Positions 55,501 to 63,591 of a DNA stretch of 64,000 bases are shown in pieces (the stretch's first letter is position 1; every line of letters begins with the position of its first letter). The notes beneath the pieces were generated by a model that had not been told where the DNA came from, did not search any database, and saw only the letters and a program-made list of their open reading frames with translations. The stretch is from NCBI GenBank assembly GCA_022705325.1, contig JAKJER010000001.1, positions 186,001 to 250,000 on the forward strand, written 5' to 3'. A program made the translations under genes and the position numbers. The DNA comes from Planctomycetota bacterium (GTDB taxonomy: Bacteria; Planctomycetota; Phycisphaerae; SM23-33).

Positions 55501-55600
55501 CGACGGCCTGGCCATCCGGGCCGACGGCACGGCTGTAGTCTCCCTCGAAAATGGTCGGGTGCTGGGTTTCGCCCCGGTCGCAGCGGCGGACGAGAAGTAA
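52595..55600 (+). CDS. Large secreted PQQ-binding-like beta-propeller protein
   Basis: 1001 residues with a signal peptide (AAFLLAALAIGVAAGPAAG). PQQ-repeat-like blades with the D..TG..LW pattern fill most of it: LDAATGKLLGEIVV, IAFDPADGKKLWAHRE, LDARTGKRLWRND, VDAATGVPRWQTAAG, LDASTGRELWRARL and FDVATGKLLWHNG. Two propeller halves are separated by a linker near residue 610. Such proteins in planctomycetes are usually unassigned; some are quinoprotein-like, but the calcium/PQQ ligands cannot be read here. Its N-terminal 190 residues are not propeller. AAGGAGCCCGCG precedes the ATG. Confidence 0.78.
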   Translation: MVMDIGTARQGCSGSFSPRLPGCRAAFLLAALAIGVAAGPAAGETASLNTQPGITVLLGLPSDMQASALPALARNGRIVYFQSPSAEEVIAVRKAAAEAGLLGRSIFADQGEFASIHLADNLADTILVAPRAAEAIAEAEVLRVLHPTGVAIVGGKKIVKPFPAGQDEWTHPFRAPDNNPVSRDVLARWPARTQFLGEPKFSPMPEVTVAAGGRLFKACGNHAMRANQNAVLNTLMGINAFNGCILWRRPLREGFLIHRNTMVATADVLYLADDQSCKKLDAATGKLLGEIVVGDGEADGKVWKWMALADGVLYALVGGPERPAPTVRSDSPELGHWPWGMWPGYAYNDAKTNTGFGRTLIAFDPADGKKLWAHREQEYLDGRAVCMRGGRIYYYSPQKFLACLDARTGKRLWRNDSADLLEALGPEGPAQKWITGFSTTNYLKCDERNVYFAGPVRPHLVVASAKDGQLVWSRHDGGNVHLLLRDDAVYAVGGANGGKLDYADGKLLGALPVRRSCTRATASVDSIFYRITEGTVRIDLPTGKHQHIAPMRPPCQDGVMIAHGLLYWGPWMCGCPLSFYGNVALAPVGKDVPEGPPLVRADPKPEPTQPLRATEGDWPCLRGDNAHSCRTTADVVRPLHLRWTLDSPSACEPTAPVIAAGLAFCADYGGIIRAVDAATGVPRWQTAAGSAVFYPPAFHQGRLLVGSADGRLYALDASTGRELWRARLGPQERWIPVFGRLMSTWPLAGGVVAQDGKVYAAAGIAHYDGTHAAAFDVATGKLLWHNGRAGHFSPVQTGVSLQGPLYIEGGQLRFRGGSAYEIAAFDLAGGRFTIQPHDQIRSVAQSAFYPYYPEYSRLATLRREMGDGRTLACYPVYDRGPSTLPAPPYLAMLAPTDPKAAPPQQRGNIRRPNRRALWQKPEWKFQAFALGKDALLAAGEEGGKFHLVAFQLGDGKELWRLPVEGPVVRDGLAIRADGTAVVSLENGRVLGFAPVAAADEK

Positions 55601-55665
55601 CCGAAGCTCGTTCCCCTGCCGCGCAAGGCGCACGCCGCGGACCCGCGGAGCGGGGTCTTGGACAG

Positions 55666-55692
55666 CCCAGGGCGACCGCAGGGAGCCCTGGG
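55666..55692. terminator. Hairpin between convergent genes
   Basis: CCCAGGGC (55666-55673) pairs perfectly with GCCCTGGG (55685-55692) in the 196-base gap between the propeller gene and the convergent small membrane protein. No T-run follows. Confidence 0.4.
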
Positions 55693-55796
55693 ATCAAGGG
55701 TCGCAAGACGCGTAGCCGCGAAGCGGCGCCTTGATTGCGCTGCGCGCCCGGCCTGGAAACCGTCTCGCGGTTCAGAGGCGACCAGCACAGGTCGCG

Positions 55797-56324
55797 TCAC
55801 CGCGTGAAATCTCTCACCCGCACCTGGAGTTGCTCGCCCAGGCGCTGGGCGTGGGCGCGGATGGTCTCAAGGTCCCGGCTGCGGGCCAGCAGCACCTTGT
55901 CCTTGTTCGTCTTGCCGGTCAGCAGGAGCATGTAGCCCTGTCCCTTCCGGCCGGTCGCACCCAGCAGCGAACGGCGGCGGAGCACCAGCGACACCTGGGC
56001 CGACGAGAGCATCTCCCGCTTGATCCCGGTCGCGTCGGCGTGAAGCCAGCAGACCACCCCCGCCACCGTGTCGAACGTCAGGCGCGTGCCCCCCAGACCC
56101 GCCGCCATGGCCGCCACTCCGGCCAGCGATACCACCAGCAGTTGTTCCGCCGTCGGCGGCCAGAGCACGATCGGTCCCGGCATCAAGGCGAGGACCAGCA
56201 GGCCCGCTGCACAGATCCCCCCGAAGAGACAGAAGGCCAGCAGCAACCTCTGCCTGCCCAGCATGAACCGCCCGCTCCCCAAACCGCGAATCGACTGACA
56301 CTGATGCAAACTTACCGAAGCCAT
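55797..56324 (-). CDS. Small membrane protein of unknown function
   Basis: 175 residues, not recognised. Two hydrophobic segments (LLLAFCLFGGICAAGLLVLAL and QLLVVSLAGVAAMAAGL) anchor it. The ~100-residue remainder (FDTVAGVVCWLHADATGIKREMLSSAQVSLVLRRRSLLG) has a PH-like or bPH domain flavour, often found in small membrane proteins that bind lipid or sense the envelope. The start may instead be the internal ATG giving MLGRQRLLL. Alone in its orientation. Confidence 0.55.
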   Translation of the reverse strand: MASVSLHQCQSIRGLGSGRFMLGRQRLLLAFCLFGGICAAGLLVLALMPGPIVLWPPTAEQLLVVSLAGVAAMAAGLGGTRLTFDTVAGVVCWLHADATGIKREMLSSAQVSLVLRRRSLLGATGRKGQGYMLLLTGKTNKDKVLLARSRDLETIRAHAQRLGEQLQVRVRDFTR

Positions 56325-56466
56325 ACGCCACCTCCGGCACAGGAAGTATCGGATACATTTCGCCCGCCGGGCCAGTACTGTTGCGGGGCCGGAGAAGATG
56401 ATCTGGCTGGTCGCTTGCGCTCGCTTCTGGTATCCTTGCCTGCGTGACCTGGTTCAAGGAGCTCGC

Positions 56467-57555
56467 ATGACGATCTGGTCCGCTCTGGCGGCTGTGGCGG
56501 CAGCGTTCGCGATCACCGCCGTGGCCATGCCGCTGACGCAGAAGCTGGCGCGGCGGTTCAACTTCATGGACGTCCCCGCTCGTCACAAGGCTCACGGCCG
56601 GGCGGTCCCGCTGCTGGGGGGCTGCGCGATCCTGGCCGGCTTCCTGCTGCCCAGCGTGCTGGCCATGGCCCTGGTGAGCGTGTGGGCGGCGCAGGGCGCG
56701 CCGGCCTGGCTGGGCGGCCTGGCCGTCCACGTGCCGGGCGCCGCAGGCCGGGTGCCGATGGGCCTGGGCATCCTGGGCGGGGCTGTCGCCCTGCACGTCC
56801 TGGGGCTTGTCGACGACCGCCGCGCCCTGGGCCCGTGGATCAAGCTGGCCGCCCAACTCGCCATCTGCCTGATCGTTGTCCTCGCGTTCAACGTCCGCGT
56901 CTTGACGGCCGTCTCGCCCGCCGGGTCGGTCATCCTCAGCGTTTTGTGGCTGGCGGGCATCACCAACGCGTTCAACTTCCTGGACAACATGGACGGCCTG
57001 TCGGCGGGCGTGGCCGCCATCTGCTGCGCCGCCCTGCTGGGGACGGCCCTGAGCATGGGGCAGGTGTTTGTCTCGGCCTGGCTGTGCCTGCTGCTGGGGG
57101 CGCTGCTGGGTTTCCTGCCGTACAACTTCCCGCCCGCCCGCTCGTTCATGGGCGACGCCGGCTCGATGGTCATCGGATACCTGCTGGCCGTGCTGAGCAC
57201 GCTGACCACGTACGTCCAGCCGGGTCAGACGTACTACGCCTTCGGCATCTTCGTGCCCCTGGTGCTGCTGGCGGTGCCCATCTACGACATGGTCAGCGTG
57301 ATCCTCCTCCGCATCCGCGCCCGCTCCAGCCCGATCGTCGGCGACCGGCGCCACTTCTCGCATCGCCTGCTGCGCCGCGGCATGTCGGTGCGGAAGGTCG
57401 TGCTCACCATCTACCTGTGCACGGGCGCGACGGCGGCCTCGGCCCTGCTGCTGGCCCACGTACGCGACTCCGCCATTGCCCTCCTCGTCTTCGCCCAGGT
57501 GGTCTGCATCCTGCTGGTGATCGCCCTGCTGGAAAGCGCCGAGGGCAAGCCATGA
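56467..57555 (+). CDS. WecA/MraY-like undecaprenyl-phosphate sugar-1-phosphate transferase
   Basis: 362 residues from the ATG at 56467, with AAGGAG upstream. About ten membrane helices and the family motifs LVDDRRALGPWIKLAAQL, NFLDNMDGLSAGVA, FPPARSFMGDAGSMVIGY and DRRHFSHRLLRRG-like cytosolic loop. It loads a HexNAc-1-phosphate or similar on undecaprenyl phosphate, the first membrane step of O-antigen or other surface polysaccharide synthesis. The next gene overlaps its stop (ATGA) and is an O-antigen-ligase-type protein, which supports a polysaccharide role over peptidoglycan. Confidence 0.9.
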   Translation: MTIWSALAAVAAAFAITAVAMPLTQKLARRFNFMDVPARHKAHGRAVPLLGGCAILAGFLLPSVLAMALVSVWAAQGAPAWLGGLAVHVPGAAGRVPMGLGILGGAVALHVLGLVDDRRALGPWIKLAAQLAICLIVVLAFNVRVLTAVSPAGSVILSVLWLAGITNAFNFLDNMDGLSAGVAAICCAALLGTALSMGQVFVSAWLCLLLGALLGFLPYNFPPARSFMGDAGSMVIGYLLAVLSTLTTYVQPGQTYYAFGIFVPLVLLAVPIYDMVSVILLRIRARSSPIVGDRRHFSHRLLRRGMSVRKVVLTIYLCTGATAASALLLAHVRDSAIALLVFAQVVCILLVIALLESAEGKP

Positions 57556-60146
57556 CGGCGGGGCGTCACCTACAGCGTCTGGCGCTGGCGCTGCTGGTGC
57601 TGGTGCTGGTGGCGCGGTGCTTCCTGGGCGAGATGAGCTTCCGCACGTCGCAGCTTCGGGGCCTGCCCGCCGCCGACGAGGCGGGCCAGGCCCTCTCCGT
57701 GCGGGCCGACCGCACCGAGCTGTCGCGGGTGGTCTTCTCGCTGCTGCTGCTGGGGGCGTGGTGTGCATACCTGGGCGGGGCAGCCCTTCGGCGCGAGCTT
57801 CGCCTCCGCCTGCCCCTGGCGGGGGGGCTGGCGGCGGGCTTCGCGGTGCTGTCGCTGCTGTCGGCCTTGAGGGCGGGCGACCAGCGGACCGCGCTGGTGT
57901 GCTGGCTGGAGCAGAGTTCGCTGCTGGGGGCGGGGTACCTGGCCATCCAGGTCTTTGAGCGCCCGCGGGCGTTTGCGGTGCTTGTGGTGGTGCTGGCGGC
58001 CGTGGGGACGACGCTGGCGGTCAAGGGCCTGGTGCAGGTGTTCATCGAGGCGCCGGCGCGGGCGGCGGACTTCGACGAGAACCGCGCGCAGCGCCTGGCG
58101 GAGGTGAACATCCAGCCGGGCTCCGAGCAGGAGCGACTGTTCGAGGGGCGGCTGAAGAACCCCGCGCCGTTCGGGTACTTCTCGTTGGCCAACCCGTACG
58201 CGTCGCTGCTGCTGGTGGCTTCGCTGGCGGCGGGGGGCCTGGCCGCCGACAAGTGGCGTCGCGCCCGGGCGGATCGTCCGCGCGCGAAGCTCAAGAAGGG
58301 CGAGATCCACCTGCCTGCGCTGGCGGCGGGGGTGCAGTCAGCCGTCGTGGCGGTGCAGGCGGGCGTGGTGGTGCTGGCCCAGAGCCTGGGGGCGACGGCT
58401 TCGCTGGCGGCGGCCTCGGCGGGCGCGGGGGGAATCTGGGCGTGGCGCGAGCGACTCGCGCGTCACTGGCGCAAGGCGCTTCTCGTCGCGGCGGGCGGGC
58501 TGGTGCTGGGCCTGGCAGCCGCGGCCGCCCACGGACTCTACCACGACAGCCTGCCCTCCAGGACCATGACCGTCCGTTGGCAGTACTGGACGGGCGCCGC
58601 GCGGGCGCTGGCCGAGAGGCCCTGGCTGGGCGTCGGGCCGGGCAACTTCTCCACCGCGTACCTTCCGCACCGTCCGATGGCCGGCGAGGAGTCGGTCAAG
58701 GACCCGCACAACGTCATCATGCACGCCCTGGTCCAGCACGGAGTTCCGGGCGGGCTTTGCTACCTGGGCGTGCTCGGATTGTTTCTGGCCGCGATGTGCC
58801 GCCCACGGCGCCGCGGCTGGGACGAGGCGACGAGTCCTCCGGATTCGAGGAATCCGCAATCCGCAATCCGGCAACCTGCCTGCCGGCAGGCAGGTCCGCG
58901 ATTCCCGTGGGCTCTGCTGGCCGGCGCGGTGCTGGCGGTGGGGGTGGTTCGGCTTTCGCTGGCCGACACGTCGGGCGGGACAGAAGTCCTTCTGTTCGAC
59001 GCGATCGCGCCCGCCCTGGTGCTGGCGCTGGCGTTGGTGATCGGCTTGTGGGAGGGGCCCACGCTCCGCCGCGGGCTGGACGTGCCCCGCGAGGCCTCGC
59101 GCGTGGCCTTGGCGTGCGGGGCGGCCGGGTTCGCGCTCCACTCCCTGGTCGAGATCAGCCCCTACATGCCCGGCTCAGCCACCGCGTTCTGGATCGCCGC
59201 CGGCGCCGCCGTCGCGGCCGCCGGAGCCGGACGCGTCGTCGATTGTACCCCGGTGCGCTGGGTGCTGGCCGGGCTCCTGCTGGCCCTGACGGGCGCGCTG
59301 ACGGCGTGGCTGTTGCCGCCGGTGGCCGCCCGCACCGCCGCCGCCCAGGACATGCTCGACGCCATGGTCCGTCGCCAACCGCTGCGGGCGGTCGCCGCGG
59401 CAGAGCGGGCCGCACAGGCCGATCCGCTGGACCCGCTGGCTGCGGTGGATGCCGCGCGGCTCCACATGAGTCTTTGCCCCCGCCAAGCCGGGCGGATGCA
59501 GGACTGCCTCTCGCCCGCCCGGCGCTGGGCGGAAGAAGCCGTCCTTCGCGACCCCACCGACTTTGCCCACTACGCCCTGCTCGGCGACATCGCCTGGTAC
59601 CAGGCCTTTCCCGATTGCTTCACCTTCGCGCCCATGCACGCTCGCTCGCTGCCGCCCGCGTCAGCCGCCACCGCGCCGGCGGCGACCATGCCGGCGCCGC
59701 GCTCGCCGCAGGAGGCCTCCGACCGGGCCGAGCTGGCCGGGCAGGCGGGGCAGTACGCGCGGGCTGCCGCCCTGCTGGAGCAAGCCGTCGAAGCCAAGCC
59801 CGCCTCGCCCTGTCTGCTGGAGCGGCTTGGCGACGCCCAGTGGCTGGCCGGGCGAGCGGACCAGGCCCGCGCGAGCTGGCGGCGGGCGACGGAGATATAC
59901 CATGCCAACGCGGACGCCGCTTCCGCCGCACGCTGGACCGCCCGGGCCGTCAAGCTCAATCCGATGGACCTGAGGCTCCGCGTGGACTGCGCGCGCCGGC
60001 TGGCCGCCCTGGGGCGATACGAGAAGTGCCTGGCACAGCTCGACGTGGCCGAGCGGATCGACGCCAGCTACTACCCCCAGAGCGTCTCGCGCTTCAGCGA
60101 GGCCGAGCGGCGGACGATCCGCCTCCTGCGGGAGCGATGCAAATAG
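57552..60146 (+). CDS. O-antigen ligase/polymerase (Wzy_C)-like membrane protein with TPR C-terminus
   Basis: 864 residues. Many membrane helices cover residues 1-600; the periplasmic-loop signature WLGVGPGNFSTAYLPHR...VKDPHNVIMHALVQHGVPGGLCYL is that of the Wzy_C/O-antigen ligase family (PF04932). The last ~240 residues are TPR-like helices (ARAAALLEQAVEAKPASPCLLERLGDAQWLAGRADQARASWRRA). A dispersed palindrome is inserted in frame around residues 430-450 (SRNPQSAIRQPACRQAGPRF), in a cytosolic or periplasmic loop, and seems tolerated. It should polymerise or ligate a lipid-linked glycan made with the upstream enzyme. Confidence 0.85.
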   Translation: MTAGRHLQRLALALLVLVLVARCFLGEMSFRTSQLRGLPAADEAGQALSVRADRTELSRVVFSLLLLGAWCAYLGGAALRRELRLRLPLAGGLAAGFAVLSLLSALRAGDQRTALVCWLEQSSLLGAGYLAIQVFERPRAFAVLVVVLAAVGTTLAVKGLVQVFIEAPARAADFDENRAQRLAEVNIQPGSEQERLFEGRLKNPAPFGYFSLANPYASLLLVASLAAGGLAADKWRRARADRPRAKLKKGEIHLPALAAGVQSAVVAVQAGVVVLAQSLGATASLAAASAGAGGIWAWRERLARHWRKALLVAAGGLVLGLAAAAAHGLYHDSLPSRTMTVRWQYWTGAARALAERPWLGVGPGNFSTAYLPHRPMAGEESVKDPHNVIMHALVQHGVPGGLCYLGVLGLFLAAMCRPRRRGWDEATSPPDSRNPQSAIRQPACRQAGPRFPWALLAGAVLAVGVVRLSLADTSGGTEVLLFDAIAPALVLALALVIGLWEGPTLRRGLDVPREASRVALACGAAGFALHSLVEISPYMPGSATAFWIAAGAAVAAAGAGRVVDCTPVRWVLAGLLLALTGALTAWLLPPVAARTAAAQDMLDAMVRRQPLRAVAAAERAAQADPLDPLAAVDAARLHMSLCPRQAGRMQDCLSPARRWAEEAVLRDPTDFAHYALLGDIAWYQAFPDCFTFAPMHARSLPPASAATAPAATMPAPRSPQEASDRAELAGQAGQYARAAALLEQAVEAKPASPCLLERLGDAQWLAGRADQARASWRRATEIYHANADAASAARWTARAVKLNPMDLRLRVDCARRLAALGRYEKCLAQLDVAERIDASYYPQSVSRFSEAERRTIRLLRERCK
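58875..58894. repeat. Dispersed palindrome inserted within a coding sequence
   Basis: CCTGCCTGCCGGCAGGCAGG, a perfect 20-bp palindrome, preceded by a run of ATCCGCA units (from about 58853) and followed by TCCGCGATTCCCG. It lies in frame inside the O-antigen-ligase-like gene and gives the peptide PACRQAG. Confidence 0.8.
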
Positions 60147-60164
60147 CGCGGACAGGCGCGTGAG

Positions 60165-61895
60165 CTACTTCACTGTCATCGGCGCCGTGACCGTGAGCCT
60201 GCCCCACGTGGCCCGCACGGCGTCTTTGTCCGCGGGGGCGACGTTCAGCGTTTCGTCGGTTGGCTTCTGGTCGGCTGTCAGCAACTCCGCCGCGGCAGCC
60301 AGGCGGATGGGGCCGAGCGTGCGGAAGTTGAACTCGCGCGCCTGCCCGCGACAGCACACGGCGTCGACCCAGGCGACGGTTTCGTCGCCGGCCTGCTCCG
60401 TGCCGCTCTGCCAGGTCACGGGCGCGCCGTCGAACAGGCCATCGGCGGCGCGCAGCACGATCCGCCGCGGCCCGCAGGCCAGTTCGTAGCGCCCGGCCCC
60501 GAGCGCCTTGACGGCAGCGCCCCGGCCCTGCACCTGGAACCGCCATCGCAGCTCCGCGATGCGGAAGACGGCGTCCTTGGGGCGATCGAGGCTGATGTGC
60601 CAATCGCCCCGATTGCCGTGGGCGCTCAACACCGTCAGCAGCGCCGCTCCCCGCTGGGCGGTGGTGAGGTGGCCGGAAGAGAAATCCTTGCCTTCCTTGA
60701 GCAGGCGGACGCGGAAGACGGCCGGTGCGGACGAGGTCTTCCAGTAGCCGAGGATCGCCCTGCGCTGCACCCACGTCTCGCAGCGGTTGACGCTGCCCAG
60801 CGCAGCGTCAGCGGTCAGCCAGGTCACGCCGTGGATGACGTCCTTGCCCTCTCGGTTCCGCGCGAAGGGGCGCTGGAGTTCCAGCGGGTCCGCGGGGAGC
60901 TTGCGCATCCGCTGGGCATAGTCCGGCGGGCAGGGCGGGGCCTCGTTCGGCAGGACGACGGCGGGCTCGTCCAGCAGCTTCAGGCCCGTCCGGTCCGCGA
61001 GTTTCTGGAGGGTCTGGTCGCTCAGGCGGTCGCTGTAGGCGCGGCTGTGCGGCCCGGCCCACTGGGCGGTGGCGGGGTGGTAACTCTCGGCGATGGTCCG
61101 CCAGGCGATGCGGCGCAGGTCCTCCGCCGCGGCGCGGGCCTGCGGGTCGCGGATGAGCCTGAGTCCGCGCTCGGCCTCTTCCAGGGCGACCATGGTGTAG
61201 GTGGGGCTGTTGTACTCGGTGAAGTTGCCGTGGTGGCGGGCGTGGGCGACGCATCGCTGGAGACGGTCGCGCCCGTAGGCGAGCAGGGCGGAGTCGGCGA
61301 GGATCTCGCCCGCGGCGGCCGTCACCACGCCGCCCATGATGGCGATGTTGGTGTAATCGGGCCCGACGTTGCGCTTGCGGATGGCGGCGGCGGCGTGGCC
61401 GAGCGAAGTCCGCATGGCCGCTTGCAGGGCCCGGGGCAATCGCTCGGCGGGACCCACGAGCATTTCGGCCAGCGACGCGCCGAGGAAGTCGGCCCAGTTC
61501 CAGTCGGGCGGGGCCATCTTGGCCAGGGGCTCCTCCAGCAGCCACGGCCAGATGCCGTAGGTTCGGCTGGCCGGGTCGGTGTCCTGCTGAGCCAGCACGG
61601 CGCGGATCACGTCGGCGGCACGGGCGAGGTCGTCAGCCCGCCCGCGCCGCACCAGGGCCTCGGCGTAGAGCAGGCTGCTCCGAGTAGAGTGGACCCGCAC
61701 GCCGGGGGGGACCTTGCTGTGGTAGCCGGGGCCCGTCCAGATCGACTCCAGCATCGCCTTGGGCGCGTCGTACGACTGGCCCGTCTTGGCCAGCCAGGCG
61801 TCCAGGCGGGCGGACTGGTCCGCTGAGGGCTGGGCCGCCCACAAGCCCGCGCAGGGCGCGAGGCTGATAACGGCGAGCAGAGCGTGTCGGGGCAT
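60165..61895 (-). CDS. Secreted (alpha/alpha)-toroid protein, possible polysaccharide lyase
   Basis: 576 residues with a signal peptide (MPRHALLAVISLAPCAGLWAA). I do not recognise an exact family. The first ~320 residues are alpha-helical with Trp-rich and Tyr-rich motifs (GIWPWLLEEPLAKM, YTNIAIMGGVVTAAAGEILAD, HHGNFTEYNSPTYTMVALEEAER, SRAYSDRLSD). The rest is beta-rich (GVTWLTADAALGSVNRCETWVQRRAILGYWK). Toroid plus beta-sandwich is the plan of heparinase/alginate-lyase-like enzymes, with N, H and Y residues as candidates in NFTEYNSPTY. The role is inference. Only 18 bases separate it from the convergent ligase gene. Confidence 0.6.
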   Translation of the reverse strand: MPRHALLAVISLAPCAGLWAAQPSADQSARLDAWLAKTGQSYDAPKAMLESIWTGPGYHSKVPPGVRVHSTRSSLLYAEALVRRGRADDLARAADVIRAVLAQQDTDPASRTYGIWPWLLEEPLAKMAPPDWNWADFLGASLAEMLVGPAERLPRALQAAMRTSLGHAAAAIRKRNVGPDYTNIAIMGGVVTAAAGEILADSALLAYGRDRLQRCVAHARHHGNFTEYNSPTYTMVALEEAERGLRLIRDPQARAAAEDLRRIAWRTIAESYHPATAQWAGPHSRAYSDRLSDQTLQKLADRTGLKLLDEPAVVLPNEAPPCPPDYAQRMRKLPADPLELQRPFARNREGKDVIHGVTWLTADAALGSVNRCETWVQRRAILGYWKTSSAPAVFRVRLLKEGKDFSSGHLTTAQRGAALLTVLSAHGNRGDWHISLDRPKDAVFRIAELRWRFQVQGRGAAVKALGAGRYELACGPRRIVLRAADGLFDGAPVTWQSGTEQAGDETVAWVDAVCCRGQAREFNFRTLGPIRLAAAAELLTADQKPTDETLNVAPADKDAVRATWGRLTVTAPMTVK

Positions 61896-61926
61896 GTCAC
61901 AATCTCCTGGCTGCGAGGTCGGTGTT

Positions 61927-61942
61927 CCTGCCTGTCGGCAGG
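61927..61942. repeat. Dispersed palindrome copy
   Basis: CCTGCCTGTCGGCAGG, one base different from a perfect palindrome of the family, is followed by TCTAAACG. Intergenic. Confidence 0.6.
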
Positions 61943-62195
61943 TCTAAACGCGTCGGGGGGCGGCGAGGTTGCAGGGGAGCAGGACTTTACGGCGACCAGG
62001 CGGCGTCCGCGCGGGCAGATTCACATTTCTCTTCTTCCTGTAACCGTTTTTCGATTCACAGCCACGTTATTCTAATATCGTGCGCCGGCGACGCCCCCGC
62101 CCGCGCAACCGGAAGACTCCGCGCCGCAGAGTCGTCTGACAGGCGGCTGCGGTCTGGCGTGGATCGGTCGGGGCGGGTATCCTATTGCGATTCGT

Positions 62196-62212
62196 GCCTG
62201 CCGACCGGCAGG
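62196..62212. repeat. Dispersed palindrome copy
   Basis: GCCTGCCGACCGGCAGG is followed by AAGGTCCGCGATCG, much like the sequence after the copy at 58875. It lies 38 bases before the efflux operon start. Confidence 0.6.
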
Positions 62213-62249
62213 AAGGTCCGCGATCGTTGGCGGGCAAGGAGTAGGAGAC

Positions 62250-63569
62250 TTGAGCGAGCAGAAGCAGCAATACCGGGTCCGGGCGGCAGCGCTGGCGCTG
62301 ACCGCCTTGCTGGGCGGGCTCTTTGGCGGCGGCTACTGGATGCACGGTTGGTGGCAGGGGCGACTGAAGAATCCCGAGTTTCTCAAGGTCCTGGCGCAGA
62401 GTGGCGGCGGGGCGGGCGCGCCCGGCGCGCCGGGGGCGCCCCCGGCTGCCGCGGCGGCCCTGGTGCGGGTGGACCGCGCCAGCCTCGAGCCGGCCACCTT
62501 GGAGCGCAGGCTGGTGGGGCGGCTGGTCGCCGTGCAGCGGGCGACGATCAGCAGCGAAGTAGCCGGCAAGATCCTGGCCCTGGATGTCCGCGAGGGCAAC
62601 CCGGTCACCGGCGGCAAGACCGTCATCGCGTCCATCGATCCGGTGTGGCTGGACCTGTCGATCGACAAGCAGGAGGCCCACATCAAGGCCATCCAGGCCC
62701 AGCTCCGCAAGGACACCGACAACCTCAAACGCCTCAAGGGCCTGTTCGACCGGGGCGTGGCCACCGATTTCGAGTACTCCGAGCAGTTGGCCGCCCATGA
62801 CCAGCGCCAGGCGGAGCTGAGCGAGGCCCAGGTGACGCTGAAGGACCTGAAGGTCAAGCGCGGGCGGGTGGACGTGATCGCGCCGTTCGACGGGTGGGTG
62901 ACTCTTCGCCACGCCGAGCAGGGCCAGTGGCTCAACGAGGGCTCGCCGGTGGTGGACATCGTCAGCCGGGGCGAGATCTACGCCCTGGTCAACGTGCCCG
63001 AGTCGCTGGTCAACCGCCTGACGCTTGGGCTGGAGATCCCCGTCACGATCGACGTGCTGGGCGAGACGGTCACCGGGCGGATCGGCTCGATCACGCCCGA
63101 CGGCTCGCAGGCCTCGCGGAGCTATCCCGTCCGCGTGGTGTTGAACGATTCGGCGGGGCGGCTGAAGGTGGGCATGAGCGTGACGGCGACCTTCCCCGAG
63201 GGGAACCGCCAGAAGCATCTGCTGGTCTCGCGCGACGCGGTGCTGGTCAAACCCGACGGTTCGACCGTCTGGGTGGTGCGGGGCGAGGCGGAGCTGTCGG
63301 CCCTGCCCGCCCCGGTGAACATCGTCGGGCGGGTCGGCAACCGCTACGCCATCCGCGGCGAGAGCGAACAGGCCCGCCTCCTGTTAAGCGACGGGTGCAG
63401 CGTGGTCATCGAAGGGGCCGAGCGGCTTCGGCCCGCCCAGGCGGTCCGGTTGATGGACCCGCGGCTGGCCGAGGCCAAGCCCGTCCTGGCGGTCGACGCG
63501 GCCGCGAACAGTGCCGCGGCGACGACCAAGACCGCCACCGCCCCGGGGCCGGCCAGCCCTACCCCCTAG
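62250..63569 (+). CDS. RND efflux periplasmic adaptor (membrane fusion protein)
   Basis: 439 residues. The start is a TTG at 62250 supported by GGAG just upstream. A membrane anchor (ALALTALLGGLFGGGYWMHG) is followed by a Gly/Ala/Pro linker, the lipoyl half-motifs (VAVQRATISSEVAGKILALDVREGNPV and DVIAPFDGWVTLRHAEQGQWL), an alpha-hairpin (IKAIQAQLRKDTDNLKRLKGLFDRGVATDFEYSEQ), and a beta-barrel domain. It ends in an Ala/Thr/Pro tail. It links an RND pump to an outer-membrane channel. The pump gene starts 22 bases after its stop. Confidence 0.92.
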   Translation: MSEQKQQYRVRAAALALTALLGGLFGGGYWMHGWWQGRLKNPEFLKVLAQSGGGAGAPGAPGAPPAAAAALVRVDRASLEPATLERRLVGRLVAVQRATISSEVAGKILALDVREGNPVTGGKTVIASIDPVWLDLSIDKQEAHIKAIQAQLRKDTDNLKRLKGLFDRGVATDFEYSEQLAAHDQRQAELSEAQVTLKDLKVKRGRVDVIAPFDGWVTLRHAEQGQWLNEGSPVVDIVSRGEIYALVNVPESLVNRLTLGLEIPVTIDVLGETVTGRIGSITPDGSQASRSYPVRVVLNDSAGRLKVGMSVTATFPEGNRQKHLLVSRDAVLVKPDGSTVWVVRGEAELSALPAPVNIVGRVGNRYAIRGESEQARLLLSDGCSVVIEGAERLRPAQAVRLMDPRLAEAKPVLAVDAAANSAAATTKTATAPGPASPTP

Positions 63570-63591
63570 CCCTGGACTCCACCCTCCCCAT

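Larger units (their letters stand above)
61896..62249. other. Intergenic region with two dispersed palindromes
   Basis: No gene is supported. Besides the palindromes at 61927 and 62196 it has an AT-richer patch (62041-62080, including TTATTCTAATATCG) that could hold a promoter for the efflux operon. Confidence 0.4.

Noticed and set aside
52631..55633. A 1000-codon open frame opposite the PQQ-propeller gene, and similar long frames at 4226-6460, 20776-23415, 25852-27573, 28729-30834 and 38052-40547
   Set aside because: All lie over confidently assigned genes, follow from extreme third-position GC, and show repetitive His/Arg/Gln/Gly composition.
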